Assembly: GCA_963662175.1 (NCBI GenBank)
Contig: OY759226.1
Location: forward strand, 25,946,065-26,010,064
From: Aradus depressus
Lineage: Eukaryota > Arthropoda > Insecta > Hemiptera > Aradidae
Length of the DNA: 64,000 bases
Reading direction: 5' to 3'
Shown here in pieces: positions 19,947-30,540 of this stretch. Within the stretch, counting starts at the first letter, position 1; every line of letters begins with the position of its first letter. Both the position numbers and the translations under genes were made by a program. The notes under the pieces are model-generated. The model did not search any database. It saw nothing but the letters and a program-made list of their open reading frames with translations, and was not told the origin of the DNA.

Positions 19947-20479
19947 TGTATATATAGTTAGTGAAATTAGACAACATATTAAATAAACCAGTTTTATTTT
20001 ATTTTTCAAGTCCATTTGAATTATTTCACAATATCTCTGCAATTATGTCAGTTACCATTATAAGAGTCATAGAGTCATGGCTAATATGCATCGTACATGA
20101 GGCCAAAAAAAAAAAAAATGGTCATAGGGAATAAAGTTGTTAAGTCGTAAAATGACCAAAATGAGTTAAGTGTACTGTGATGATCTCCCAAGCCATCTGC
20201 GCACTGTGAAGAAGTTGGGAGCTCAGGACTCTAATACTTTCGGAATTATAAAGATGTGGGTTTACTGATCAAAATCAACTTAATCTACTTCTTTGAGGAT
20301 TCATTCACAAGATAACTGCATTTAACCATTTATTCACTACGGCAGACTATTTCAAGTGTTTTTGGTTAAATCAACTTTAGAGAGGCATCATTCACGAGTA
20401 TTTCAAAAAGTATGGTCAATAAATAATTAGGTAAGTGTGTATAAAAATTAGGTAAGTGTGGTCAATAATTAGGTAAGTG

Positions 20480-20695
20480 ACAGAGGAATGATTAGGTAAC
20501 TAAGGGAAAATCAAAGAAAGGATTAACAATATTCATTTTCATTCTTTTCTATAGATTTAGAAGGTATATGATTAATAATGATGCAAACATAATTTATTTA
20601 TTCCAAAAACTGTATTTACACGATTATTGCAAAAGTAAAAAAGTGCTGCCCTGAAAATTTACGAATTTAGACTTACCAATTTATTCCCTTGACGA
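20480..20695 (-). repeat. Dispersed repeat R215, inverted copy
   Basis: Complement of 12299-12513 (aatgattaggtaactaaggg ... ttaccaatttattcccttga). Confidence 0.75.
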
Positions 20696-20749
20696 CAGAT
20701 AAAAACGGTTAGAGAATGAGTTGTTTAATGATGTTTTATCAACAACAAA

Positions 20750-21290
20750 AATATTTTTTTAGTCTGCGTGTTTTTGAGTTTCCGTCAAAACGATAATTCC
20801 CGATAGAATGAATGTATCGACACAAAATGTTGTACGCGTATTCAGAACTCCATAAGGACTGCACTTATCAATTTTCCGCGAAATCGACCGTCGAGAAGGA
20901 AAAATCAGAGGAGGGGGGCTCGATTCAAAAATCTTTACTGAATTATGAATTTTTTTTAGACTGTCTGATGAGAACGGCAACCACGAAAGCCGGCTAGCAT
21001 ATTATAATAAAATCTTTGTGAGGTGTCACAACATTTTACTTGCACAGCCCAGCTATACAGACTATATAGGATAAGATATGTAATCGGTCAGAAAATCACC
21101 CGAATTTCATTCCAAAAAGGGGAAAAAAGAATTGATGTCAGTGTGATTCGACCCAAATATTATAATAACTGCCGATGTATCGACCCAAAATATATTATCA
21201 GGATTAGAGGGAGAGCGAAAAGGTAATCGATTAATTCATTTTGTGGGTGGTCGTAGTTCATCGACAACTTTTTTTATTCAACAACCTCAA
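20750..21290 (+). repeat. Rep-D fragments, plus strand
   Basis: One block at 20775-20950 (aacgataattcccgatagaa, aatgaatgtatcgacacaaa, gggggctcgattcaaa). A left end at 21060-21110 (gataagatatgtaatcggtc). A right end at 21205-21275 (agggagagcgaaaagg, ggtcgtagttcatcgacaac). Confidence 0.65.
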
Positions 21291-21775
21291 AAAAAAAAAA
21301 AAAATTGATATAAATCCGAAATGGTGTCTATCAACTGGCAATGTTGGCCATTCGTTTCGGATTATCAATTTTTTTTACTGTATAATTTCTGAAATTTCCA
21401 GAACAGCTGGAAACTATGTATAATTTATGGATGATTCTTTGTACACTTGATTCAGAATTTTCTTAAGAATTCTTTCATCTACTGCTGAAGACATCGCAAC
21501 TCCTATGGGGACTAGGGACAATTTCTCAAGTATGTAAGTCCCAAATGAAGTGCAGGATATAAAACGGTTTTTGGAGCCCCCCTGTAAATTTTTGATCCTC
21601 CAATTGGACTGCAGAAAACTCAAGCAGGAACCCTTCTTTCAATTATCCAACTCCGCTTGCTACCTCCCTTACGCTTGCATTAGACATGACATCGAGTTGC
21701 TGCAATCTCAAGTCCTCTCTTCTAGTCTGACCCAAATCTAAGCAAAAACAAAACCCTTGCCTAAAAAAAAAAGGT
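21291..21775. other. No recognised feature
   Basis: This is slightly less AT-rich, with an open minus-strand frame at 21414-21623, but I recognise nothing in it. Confidence 0.35.
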
Positions 21776-22292
21776 AGTCGGTGAATCGCCGTCTATGTAC
21801 TTCCCCAGTAAGAATTATTCAATTACGTTTTCGCTCTCCCTCCAAAGCCAATCGACCGTTTGGGGTAAAACTCAAAATTTGACACACATAGTGGCAGTTT
21901 TTGGGGTATTTAAGTTGAGCCTCTCTTCTCTGGTTTCCATCTTCCCTTCCACCAATTTGCGGAAAATTAATAAGTGCCGTTTTTATGCTTGTACATTCAA
22001 TACAATGGGAGTTATTAGAATTTTTATGTTAAGCCCCCCCTAATCCCCCCCTTTCCTATAGCCGATTTGGCTGAAAAACAACTGGTGTCGTCTTTAGACG
22101 GTTCTGAATTTACATATAAAATTTCGTGTCGATACATTCATTCTACTGGGAGTTATCGTGTTCAAAGACACAGAAAATATTTTTTTTGATATTTGAATCT
22201 AGAGGTCGGAAAACATGAAATTCCGTTGAGAACTCTGCATCGACGTTTTCACCTATTACGTAACTTCTATACTTTGTATATCTGAGGCAGTA
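21776..22292 (-). repeat. Rep-D, complete multi-block copy, minus strand
   Basis: It starts with the complement of the right end (tcggtgaatcgccgtc, tacttccccagtaagaatt) and passes through two or three iterated blocks. It ends at the left terminus (cctattacgtaacttctata, ctttgtatatctgaggcag). At about 515 bp it is one of the most complete copies in the window. Confidence 0.8.
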
Positions 22293-22320
22293 AATTGTAG
22301 CCATTTGAAATCACCTTTCT

Positions 22321-22432
22321 GCGCCCCCCCCCCCCCCCCCCCCCCCCAAGAAAAAAATCTTAGCTTCTATCAGAAGGATTTTAACGATACTTTAAGATTT
22401 AAAGAAACCCCTCCCCCCCCCCCCCCCCCCCC
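22321..22432. repeat. Two long C runs
   Basis: Poly(C) at about 22324-22347 and 22412-22431, at the position where Rep-D blocks carry CCCCC/GGGGG tracts. Confidence 0.85.
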
Positions 22433-22439
22433 ACCCCCA

Positions 22440-23080
22440 CTCTGGCCTTCTTCTTCCCCTGTCCTGATTAGGTTGAATATTGATAAATCGTCATTATCGG
22501 ATTTCAGATTTAGATATAAAATTTCGTGTCGATATGTACATTACTTCGGTTTTTATACACTCTTCAACTCCAGTTCTGAGAACACATCCATATTTTTTTT
22601 ATATCTTCAGATATACGAATTGTAGGAGAAGTTATGTAATCGGTCAGAAATTCGATGCGGAGTTTTCCACAAAATTTCCGACCTCCTGATTCCGAAAATG
22701 AAAAAAAAAAAAGTATGTCTGTGAGTATGTGCATCTGTTTGTGCCTGTGGACACGATAACATTATTGACATGAAATTATCATATTTAACTTCAAAACCCT
22801 ATAAGGATGGCACCTATTAATTTTCTGTGAAATCGGTCGAAGGAAAGATAGGGGACCTTTACTCAAATGCCCTAAATAATTGGTAATGTAATGAAAGTAT
22901 CCACACAAACTTTGCATGAGGATACAGAAGCCACATAATTCATTCATGCGGTGAAGTATATACCTGGTGATTCACCGACGTTTTTCTTGATTTAGGAGTT
23001 CAAAAAGAGTGACATTCCGGTGAAAAATCACCATCGAATTTCTATCCGTTGGCCTAACTTCCCCATACTTCGTATAGCTA
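22440..23080. repeat. Rep-D fragments, both orientations
   Basis: 22440-22570 is a minus block. 22610-22985 is a plus copy, from ttgtaggagaagttatgtaa through aatgaaagtatccacacaaa to tggtgattcaccgacg. 22990-23080 is a minus left end (gacattccggtgaaaaatc ... acttccccatacttcgta). Confidence 0.7.
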
Positions 23081-23186
23081 AATAAGTAATAATTGATTTC
23101 TACATAATAAAAAATATGTTTTTTTCCCCCTTGTAATGAAATTTTGTAAACATTTACTGCTTTTCTTTAAATAATTTTATATACAG

Positions 23187-23405
23187 GTCACCGATAGCTA
23201 AAAACTGGCAGAGGACTGTATATTTTTTAACTGGGAGATGAAAAAAAATCTTGAGCAAGTCGTCCTTCGGATGAGACCATAAGCGAGGATTTCGAGCCTG
23301 TGGGATGTCGGGCACTCGTTAAGACCCCTATGACGAAAAAGCGCTCTGGTAATAGGCGATATGACCTCGTAGTTAAAGCCCGGGCATGAGTTACAATAAC
23401 TAACT
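23187..23405 (+). mobile_element. SINE-A old copy, degenerate
   Basis: Degenerate head (ggtcaccgatagct), then cttgagcaagtcgtccttcg, a deletion, and the tail block ggtaataggcgatatgacct ... gggcatgagttacaataact. It belongs to the older subfamily without CCTAA. Confidence 0.78.
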
Positions 23406-23674
23406 AGAGTACTTAAGTAGAAAATACAAAGAGGAAAACACAAGTTACAAACTAAAATTCATTAGGTTTCTTTTCAATAATTCCAAGTTAAGTGAAAAGT
23501 TGAAAACAAACTTAAGTAGAACTTGGCTTTAAGCTTAGCTTCAGATAGGAATATTGACACAGTTTAGTTCTATACTCCAATTATATTTAATGGTACATAT
23601 GTAGATAACGCTCAATATTATAAAGAACTTTTAATAACAAAATATTATATTTATTATTAATTATTATTATATTT
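23406..23674. other. AT-rich, no recognised feature
   Basis: Nothing recognised. Confidence 0.35.
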
Positions 23675-24315
23675 TACTTCCCTAGCTAAAAGAAGTATAG
23701 GGGAAGTTATGTAATTCGATGCGCAGTTCCAGATTCCACATATGAAAAAAAAATGTCTGTCTATCTGTGTGTCTGTGAACACGATAACTCCCGACAGAGT
23801 GAATGTATTGACACGAAATTTTATAAGTAAACCCTAAACCCTCTAACGAAGACATCTGTTGTTTTCCAGCCAAATCGACAAAGGGGAAGGGGGCGATTAG
23901 AGGGAAAGCTTAACAAACTCAAATAATTGCCCGAAATAATGAATGTATAAACACGAAATTTTATATGTGAATCCAAAATCCTCTAACGATGCCATATGTT
24001 GTTTGTTTGGGAGAGAGAGAGGCTTTACTCAAATACTCTGATAACTGCTGTAGTGAATATATCGACACAAAATTTCATATGTGAATTCGAAATCCTATAA
24101 GGACGAAACGTTTCAATTTTCAGTAAAATCGGTAGAAGGAAAGGAGGAGTAAAGATGGGGCTCAACTCAAAAATTCCAATAATAGCCGATGTAAAAAATA
24201 TATCAACATGAAATTTCATATTGGAAGTCAAAACCTAATGAGGACCCATAGTTCGAATGCGTATGTCTATAGTCCGTATGTCCATAGTCCGTATGTCCAT
24301 AGATGTAGGGAAGTA
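23675..24315 (+). repeat. Rep-D, long multi-block copy, plus strand
   Basis: The left hairpin (acttccctagctaaaagaag, tataggggaagttatg) is followed by atgtctgtctatctgtgtg, acacgataactcccg and three iterated blocks. Each block carries gaatgtattgacacgaaat-like sequence and an AGCCAAATCGACAAAGGGG-like purine tract. Confidence 0.8.
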
Positions 24316-24545
24316 AAATGACATTGTTCTGAGAAGGCGTAACTTGGGATGATCCCGTGAGTTGGTAGCATATTTACATCCAGTGATGAAAATGACTTAA
24401 TTCGATAATGTTCATTGACTCGTTCAAAAATGCTAAGAGATTTAATTTTAAAAAAAGTAAAATGAAGATAGAGCGAATCTGGCGGTTTGCCATGCGACGC
24501 TGTCTGAACCATTCATAGCCTCATATCCACACATACCTACCTACC

Positions 24546-24893
24546 TCGAGATGGACTTCTGCATTGAGAAGGGGAAGTGGGAGACCATAGAGATTCTGGA
24601 TTAGGAGGGGGGAGGGGGGGAGATCACAGAGATTCTGGATTAGGAGGAGGGGGAGATCACAGAGATTCTGGATTAGGAGGAGGGGGAGATCACCGAGATT
24701 CTAATTAGGGGGGGGGGGGGAGACCACAGAGATTCTGGATTAGAAGGGGAGGAGATCACAGAGATTCTGAATTAGGAGGGGAGGAGATCACAGAAATTCT
24801 GGATTAGGAGGGGGAGACCACAGAGATTTTGAACTAGGAGGAGGGGGAAACCACAGAGATTCTGGATTAGGAGGGCGGGAGATCAACAAAAAG
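24546..24893. repeat. Minisatellite, roughly 32-bp G-rich unit
   Basis: About ten units of agattctggattaggagg plus ggggagatcacag, varying in G-run length. The strand is purine-rich throughout. Confidence 0.92.
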
Positions 24894-25060
24894 TATATCA
24901 TTGTATTTGCTTCTCTTAAATAAGCCATATCTGATTTTCTCTGCTCCGAATGTGTTATCGTCAAAAGTGTGGTAGTAATGTGTTACCGTTAAAAGCCGAA
25001 TTTAGGCAATTCGCGAAGTTAGACACTAGACTAAAGCCGATTATACTCCTAACGACTGCA
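24894..25060. other. No recognised feature
   Basis: Short AT-rich spacer. Confidence 0.3.
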
Positions 25061-25330
25061 GAGCCTAAAAATTCGTCGGAACTATTCAAGTAACTTTTCG
25101 CTCCCCCTCCAAAACCAGTTTTGTGCTAATATTCAACAGTTGACTTACAGAGGCTCCTTAATCCTCATACGTCCTTCGGTCGATATCGCTGAAATTTGGC
25201 AGGTTATGTCCTCATTGGGTTTTGACTTTAAATATGAAATTTCATGCCAATACATTTATTGCCTCCGGTGAGAAACCAACATGAAAGTTCTGCCCGATTT
25301 CGTATTTCGTGTAGCTGGGGAAGTAATAAG
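25061..25330 (-). repeat. Rep-D copy, minus strand
   Basis: Contains ttttcgctccccctccaaaa, gtcgatatcgctgaaatttg, aatatgaaatttcatgccaa, and a left end at cgtatttcgtgtagctgggg. Confidence 0.7.
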
Positions 25331-25705
25331 GGAAAAATAAAATGTATGTCATGTCGTCATCACAAGACTTTCTTATACCAACCACTATTGTACAGATCAC
25401 TCCCCCTCCCCCCAAACTTCTCCCCCCTCTCAAATTCATTTCATACTGGGTATATGAATATAATGTGTTGGCATCAGAGATATTCTATGTATCATTGTAT
25501 AGCGGAACTTTCTTATACCCGGTATGCTAGCATGAAATGAATTTAGAAGAGGGGATGAGAAGAGACAGTAGAGCTCTGGAACAAGAAAGATTTCTGCCAA
25601 AAATACCACCACTAGGGGACTGAGAACAGACGTGTCTCCTCTGAATCCAAATATGTACTGAGATCGATAAACCCCACATCTCTTCCTTAGTGTCCTAAGG
25701 CTTGG

Positions 25706-26475
25706 TCTGTCTTCTCTTCTAGACCTCACACTCCTTCCTCTAGTTCTGACACTCCTTCCTACGTCTAGATCTGACACTCCTTCCTCTAGACCTGACACTC
25801 CTTCCTCTAGACCTGACACTCCTTCCTCTAGACCTGACACTCCTTCCTCTAGATCTGACACTCCTTCCTACGTCTAGATCTGACACTCCTTCCTCTAACC
25901 TGACACTCCTTCCTCTAGACCTGACACTCTTTCCTCTAGACCTGATATTCCTTCACTCCTTCCTCTGGACCTGGCACTCCTTCCTCTAGACCTAACACTC
26001 CTTCCTCTAGACCTGACACTCCTTCCTACCTCTAGATCTGACACTCCTTCCTCTAGACCTGACACTCTTTCCTCTAGACCTGATGTTCCTTCACTCCTTC
26101 CTCTAGACCTAACACTCCTTCCTCTAGACCTGACACTCATTCCTCTAGAACTGACACTCCTTCCTTCCTCTAGACCTGACACTCCTTCCTCTAGACCTGA
26201 CACTCTTTCCTCTTGACCTGATACTCCTTCACACCTTCCTCTAGACCTGGCACTCCTTCCTCTAGACCTGACACTCCTTCCTCTAGACCTGGTACTCCTT
26301 CCTCTAGACCTGACACTCCTTCCTCTAGACCTGATACTCCTTCACTCCTTCCTCTAGACCTGACACTCCTTCCTCTAGATCTGACACTCCTTCCTCTAGA
26401 CCTGACACTCCTTCCTCTAGACCTGACACTCCTTCCTCTAGTCCTGACACTCCTTCCTCTAGACCTGACACTCGG
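25706..26475. repeat. 21-bp minisatellite, about 36 units
   Basis: The unit is ctagacctgacactccttc plus ct. Occasional shorter or longer units occur. Because 21 is divisible by three, the minus strand stays open and would read repeated SGLEEGV/RSRGRS, which is a by-product of the repeat. No start, splice or flanking coding context supports a protein. Confidence 0.95.
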
Positions 26476-26619
26476 CTCTAAGGCTCATGAGGCCATAGGC
26501 AACATTTATTTTTGAGGCCTCTTAAAACAGGGAGGAGGGCTCAATGATAAAATAAATAAACACATTTATTACACATCTCTATTTATTTATTCTGTTAAAT
26601 ATTTTTTTTTTTTTTAATT

Positions 26620-26850
26620 TTACTCCCCCAGTTATACGAAGTTACGTAATCAGTCAAAAATTTACATTCGACCATTCCAAAAATGAATAAATAAATATAC
26701 ATCTGTGACAACGATAACTCTCAATAAAATGAATGTATCGACAAAAAATTTCATACGTATATCCAAAACCCTTTAATGACTGTACCTATTGTTTTTCAGC
26801 CAAATCGACCAAAAGGAAGAGAAACTTTTTTGATAACTAAGATGCTAAAA
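26620..26850 (+). repeat. Rep-D copy, plus strand
   Basis: Left end actcccccagttatacgaag, then aatgaatgtatcgacaaaa, and ttcagccaaatcgaccaaaa. Confidence 0.7.
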
Positions 26851-27170
26851 AAATAAACAATTAATTTTTATTTTCCACTATTCACCTTATTTTCAAGCCT
26901 ATATATATGTATATATTTATTTATTTATTTTGACTTCTTATTTTTGTGTTATGGTTACTACTATTTTAAAATTTTCCCTTACCAAAGGTTACATTTTGTA
27001 TTATATAACTTTGAATTGTTTTTGTTTTCTAGTTGCTTGCACTGTTTCTATTAGAGAAACTATTCTGCTCATATTTATTATTTCAATATTATTTGTATAT
27101 TTTTATTTAGTTACTACATTAGGTAATTATTTGTTATTATTATATATATTTTCTTTTCTTTCTAGAAATA
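26851..27170. other. AT-rich, no recognised feature
   Basis: T-rich plus strand giving a hydrophobic open frame (26930-27271) without family resemblance. Confidence 0.35.
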
Positions 27171-27175
27171 TAAGA

Positions 27176-27703
27176 ATACTAGCAATAATACCCGGCGTTG
27201 CCCGGGGAACTGTGACTTTTCTCCCAATATCTCCTTTAAGGCTATTCAGTTCCTCGACAGTACATTCATGATGTTATAATTTTCAATTATTCATACGGAA
27301 TAAGGCTTATAGTCCTTCAACTCTAGTAACGCTAGCTTTGGAGCTAAAACTAATTTATTCAAAAAGAGTTCTCATTAATCGTTGCAATGGTTTTCGAGTT
27401 ACAAAGATTGCGTGAGTGGATGCTGGGATGGACCAGGAGTTGATTAAAAAATAGACCTTAACCTTCCGGTAGATAAAACTTATCTATTCAAAAAGATTCC
27501 TCATTAATCATTGCAGTGGTTTTTGAGTTACAAAGATTGCGTGGGTGGATGCTGGGATGGACCAGATATTGAGGTACTAATACGCCTATAACCTTCCACA
27601 GACGATGACGAACAAATTTAAAAAAAAATTAATCTAATTCATCGAGCCGTTCGTGAGTTATAGCGGTACAACGCACAGACATTTTCAGCTTTATATGTAT
27701 GAT
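27176..27703 (+). repeat. Dispersed repeat R500, copy A
   Basis: It starts aataatacccggcgttgccc and ends cagacattttcagctttata. It is nearly identical to 55076-55573. Internally, the segment ttacaaagattgcgtg(a/g)gtgg with atgctgggatggaccag occurs twice, so the element holds a 110-bp direct duplication. The AAxACCCGGCGTTGCCCGG start and TTTCAGCTTTATA end are familiar from insect interspersed repeats. The class is not assigned. Confidence 0.85.
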
Positions 27704-28105
27704 GATGTATTTTGTAAAAAAAAATCATTCATAGCCATAAAGGTTGTATTCTTTAGTGCAATAAAATATATCTATCTATTTATTATATTTATATTCCCTT
27801 ATATACAATATTTATTTAATATATTAAGTTACTTGCTTCTTATTTAGCCATTCTCATGTATTTGTTGTATGTCAGTTACCTGATTCACCAGTAATATATA
27901 TGTCACTAAGCTACAGATTTGTTAAATTTCAAATAGTTTATTGGTTTTTTTGACAAGAGCCAGAATGCCCCGAATAGACAGAGAATCGTCCTTAAAATAA
28001 GTTGAAGCAGACTTGATAGCAGAGTGCGGGCTAAGTCTCTAAGTCCCTCCAGGACAATCAGTCACTGCCCTCAGGTTATTGCCCGAGCAACTTCCACATT
28101 TTTAA
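27704..28105. other. AT-rich, no recognised feature
   Basis: Nothing recognised. Confidence 0.35.
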
Positions 28106-28715
28106 TATATTTTTTACTTTCTCAGCTAAACAAAGTATGGACGAAGCAAAGTCACAAATTCGAAGTTGAATTTAAACGGAATTTCATGCTTTCCAAGCTT
28201 CTGATTCTAAAAATATAATAAAATATGTCTACGGTTCTTCCCGATGTAATGGATGTATCGACACGAAATTTTATATGTATATTCAGAACCACAGAAGGAC
28301 GACAACTGTTTATTTTCAGCTACATTGTCTAACAGAACAGAAAGGATTAGGGGGTATGTTTAACACAAAAACTTTAATAACTGCCGATGTAATGAATATA
28401 TCGACACATAATTTAGTATGATAATTCAAAAGCCACTAAGTAACTCAGATATTGTGTTTTGGTCGATTGGTTTTGGAAAGTAGAAAGGAACTAATGTAAT
28501 CGATCAGAAACTTGAGTTTTCGTCGATATTTCAAGTTTCCCAATCCTCTGATTCCAAAAAAGTCGTCAGTGAATCACCGGTAATAGCGCAAATTAATTAA
28601 CTTAATTTTTGTTCTCCCTCCACAATCAATCGATTGTTTGCGCTGAAAATAAATAGTTCGCTGGGACTTCTGAATTTCATACTAGATTTTGTGACGATAC
28701 ACACATTAAATTAGC
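28106..28715. repeat. Rep-D, plus copy followed by a minus fragment
   Basis: 28110-28480 runs from the left end (tttctcagctaaacaaagta) through two blocks with aatgaatatatcgacacata. 28490-28560 is another left end. 28568-28700 is a minus right end (agtcgtcagtgaatcaccgg). Confidence 0.7.
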
Positions 28716-28735
28716 AGTTTTTGTCTGGGCATGTT

Positions 28736-28855
28736 CCATACCTGCAATATCCTGGATATGCCTTGATGCCCAGGACCAGTTCTATTCCTGCAATATCCTG
28801 GATACGCCTTGGCGCTCGGGCAAGTTCTATTCCTGCAATATCCTGGATACACATA
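28736..28855. repeat. 44-bp tandem repeat, three units
   Basis: Three units of cctgcaatatcctggatac plus an inner variable segment; the middle and last are nearly identical. Confidence 0.88.
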
Positions 28856-28859
28856 TCTG

Positions 28860-29194
28860 TGTACAATACGCATACTCAAACAACGAAATTTAGTAGTTTG
28901 GCGACTACTTCGTAGTTGGAATTGATGGAGTGTCCTCATTGTTGAATCGAATATCGAACATTCTCAGAAGCGGGTGGCGGTCCGCGTTAAATATTCAAAA
29001 AGACACAGTCAACTACTTCGGAAGTGAGACTCATAACTCAACTCTCTAACTTGGACAAAGTTTATTTTAATTAAAGTCTTCAAGCCCCAAGGCAAAGTAC
29101 ATAGAATAATTTGCAACAAAAGTACAAGAGGCAGGGAGATGCTGAAGAGCTGCTAACCACTTATCCATATTAACCATTCATATGAGTTTCCCTT
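28860..29194. other. No recognised feature
   Basis: Mixed composition; nothing recognised. Confidence 0.35.
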
Positions 29195-29450
29195 TTTACT
29201 TCCTCAGCTATACGAAGTATAGAGAAAGTTATGTAATCTGTCAAAAATTCGATACCGAATTTCCAATGGAATTTCATATTGTCCGACCTCCTAATTCCAA
29301 AAATGAAACAAAATAATGTGTCTATCTCTATGCCTGAAAGTCCAGTAATAGCCAGACCACATCACATATTTTGAAAAGAAACTTATTCATGCTGTCCTGC
29401 GGATGGGACACTAAGCGATGGTGCCGAGTCTGTGCGAAGCCAGTTTAGTG
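29195..29450 (+). repeat. Rep-D left end followed by a SINE-A fragment
   Basis: 29200-29320 is a Rep-D left end (agctatacgaagtatagaga, aagttatgtaatctgtc). 29378-29440 is a SINE-A body piece (tcctgcggatgggacacta, agcgatggtgccgagtctgt). Confidence 0.7.
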
Positions 29451-30308
29451 TGTTTCTGAGTTAAGAGATGTGGTGTATTTTCGGGGGTGTAATTTGCCCG
29501 CCTTCTCTGCTTAGTAAAAAATCAACCAATTTTCATTCTAAAAAGTGCATTCGTCTCAATATGATGATCCAAACGAAGGATCGACCAGCTTTTATTTTTC
29601 GAACAATTAGTTATACAGAATTTTGATGCGTAATTTTTATCTAGTACATTTTTACAAAATTTGTGCTTATAGACATATGTAAAAAAAAAATCTTGTATTA
29701 AAAACCCTTTTTAAATTTTATGTTGGTTCAGTAGATCAAAATGAGACAGAAATCTACGATTTCAAAAAAATAGTTGCTGGGCGCCGCGACAATCAAAACA
29801 TCTCTCTAATCACATGTACCCCCCACTCCGTCTGGTCTTCTAAGGAGAATTTCCGTTTCCTTATATTTTCTGGAAAAACATTAGTACAGGAATGTCGGTA
29901 GATAGGGGCACCTCAAATAACATAAGAATCCACCAATAAAGAAATTGAAAGTTTAGAAGGAGAGCGGAAACATACGTATAAAGCAGAATGTTAAGTATAT
30001 TTTAGAGATTGGAGAATGTGGGAAGGGCTCAAAGGGTAAAAACAAAAGTTAAAGGACAACCAAGTAAAGATGTTGAAGGTTTAGAGGGAACGCGGAAACT
30101 TTCATGTTAGCCCGAAAGTAGCCTCAAATTCAAAAGGTCATACAAAAGAGCAAAACTGAAGATAAGGGACAAACAAAGATAAATAGGCAAATAAAGATTT
30201 CCAAGGTTTAGCAGGAGAGCAGAAACTTACGTTTAAGTTTGGTTTTAGCTTCTTTAACACATCAATGCATCAATGTCAGTAGAGAGGCCTCAACCAGCTA
30301 CGAGATAG
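29451..30308. other. No gene recognised; recurring GTTTAGnnGGAGAGCGGAAAC motif
   Basis: Three short segments near 29947, 30080 and 30200 share a motif of the form agtttagaaggagagcgg then aaac. It may be a degenerate tandem array or Rep-D right-end derivatives. No reading frame. Confidence 0.3.
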
Positions 30309-30540
30309 TCAACCATAAGTAAATATGAAAAATATATTCTGGTTGGTCCTAACCAAAATAACCAAAGTAGAAATATAGAATATAGGTAATCCTTGTGGCA
30401 TCGATTCTTCATATTTTCCAGATACGAGTTAGTTAACCATAAGTAAATATGAAAAATATATTCTGGTTGGTCCTAACCAAAATAACCGAAGTAGAAATAT
30501 AGAATATAGGTAATCATTGTGGCATCGATTCTTCATATTT
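30309..30540. repeat. Tandem duplication of roughly 120 bp
   Basis: 30309-30418 (agttaaccataagt... to cgattcttcatatttt... ) and 30431-30540 are almost identical, separated by about a dozen bases. Recent local duplication. Confidence 0.9.

Larger units (their letters stand above)
19779..20053 (+). mobile_element. Complete HP element (275 bp palindromic, hammerhead-bearing)
   Basis: A 12-bp duplication ACCATTATAAGA at 19767-19778 and 20054-20065 fixes both ends. Arms 19779-19889 and 19904-20014 are perfect or near-perfect inverted repeats of 111 bp around a 14-bp loop. A unique 39-bp 3' segment (20015-20053) lies outside the palindrome. Each arm carries a hammerhead-like core. There is no coding capacity. 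The variable-length duplication and the hammerhead suggest a Penelope-related origin, with the palindrome formed from two inverted terminal units; that is inference. Confidence 0.85.
19614..20117 (+). mobile_element. SINE-B with 12-bp duplication, split by a nested HP element
   Basis: The head (gagccatggtagccttgcgg, gggttcgaatcccgtcc) and body run to 19778. They resume at 20066 with gtcatagagtcatggctaat and end in an A run. The duplication ATGGTCATAGGG lies at 19601-19612 and 20118-20129. With the 287 bases of insert plus duplicated target removed, the SINE is about 215 bp, like its siblings. It inserted first; the HP element came later. Confidence 0.93.

Noticed and set aside
25436..26203. 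Minus-strand ORFs in the 21-bp minisatellite as protein genes
   Set aside because: Open frame explained by a unit length divisible by three. No start, splice or homology evidence.
26930..27271. 113-aa hydrophobic ORF
   Set aside because: Lies in T-rich DNA and runs into R500. Composition alone explains the hydrophobic residues.
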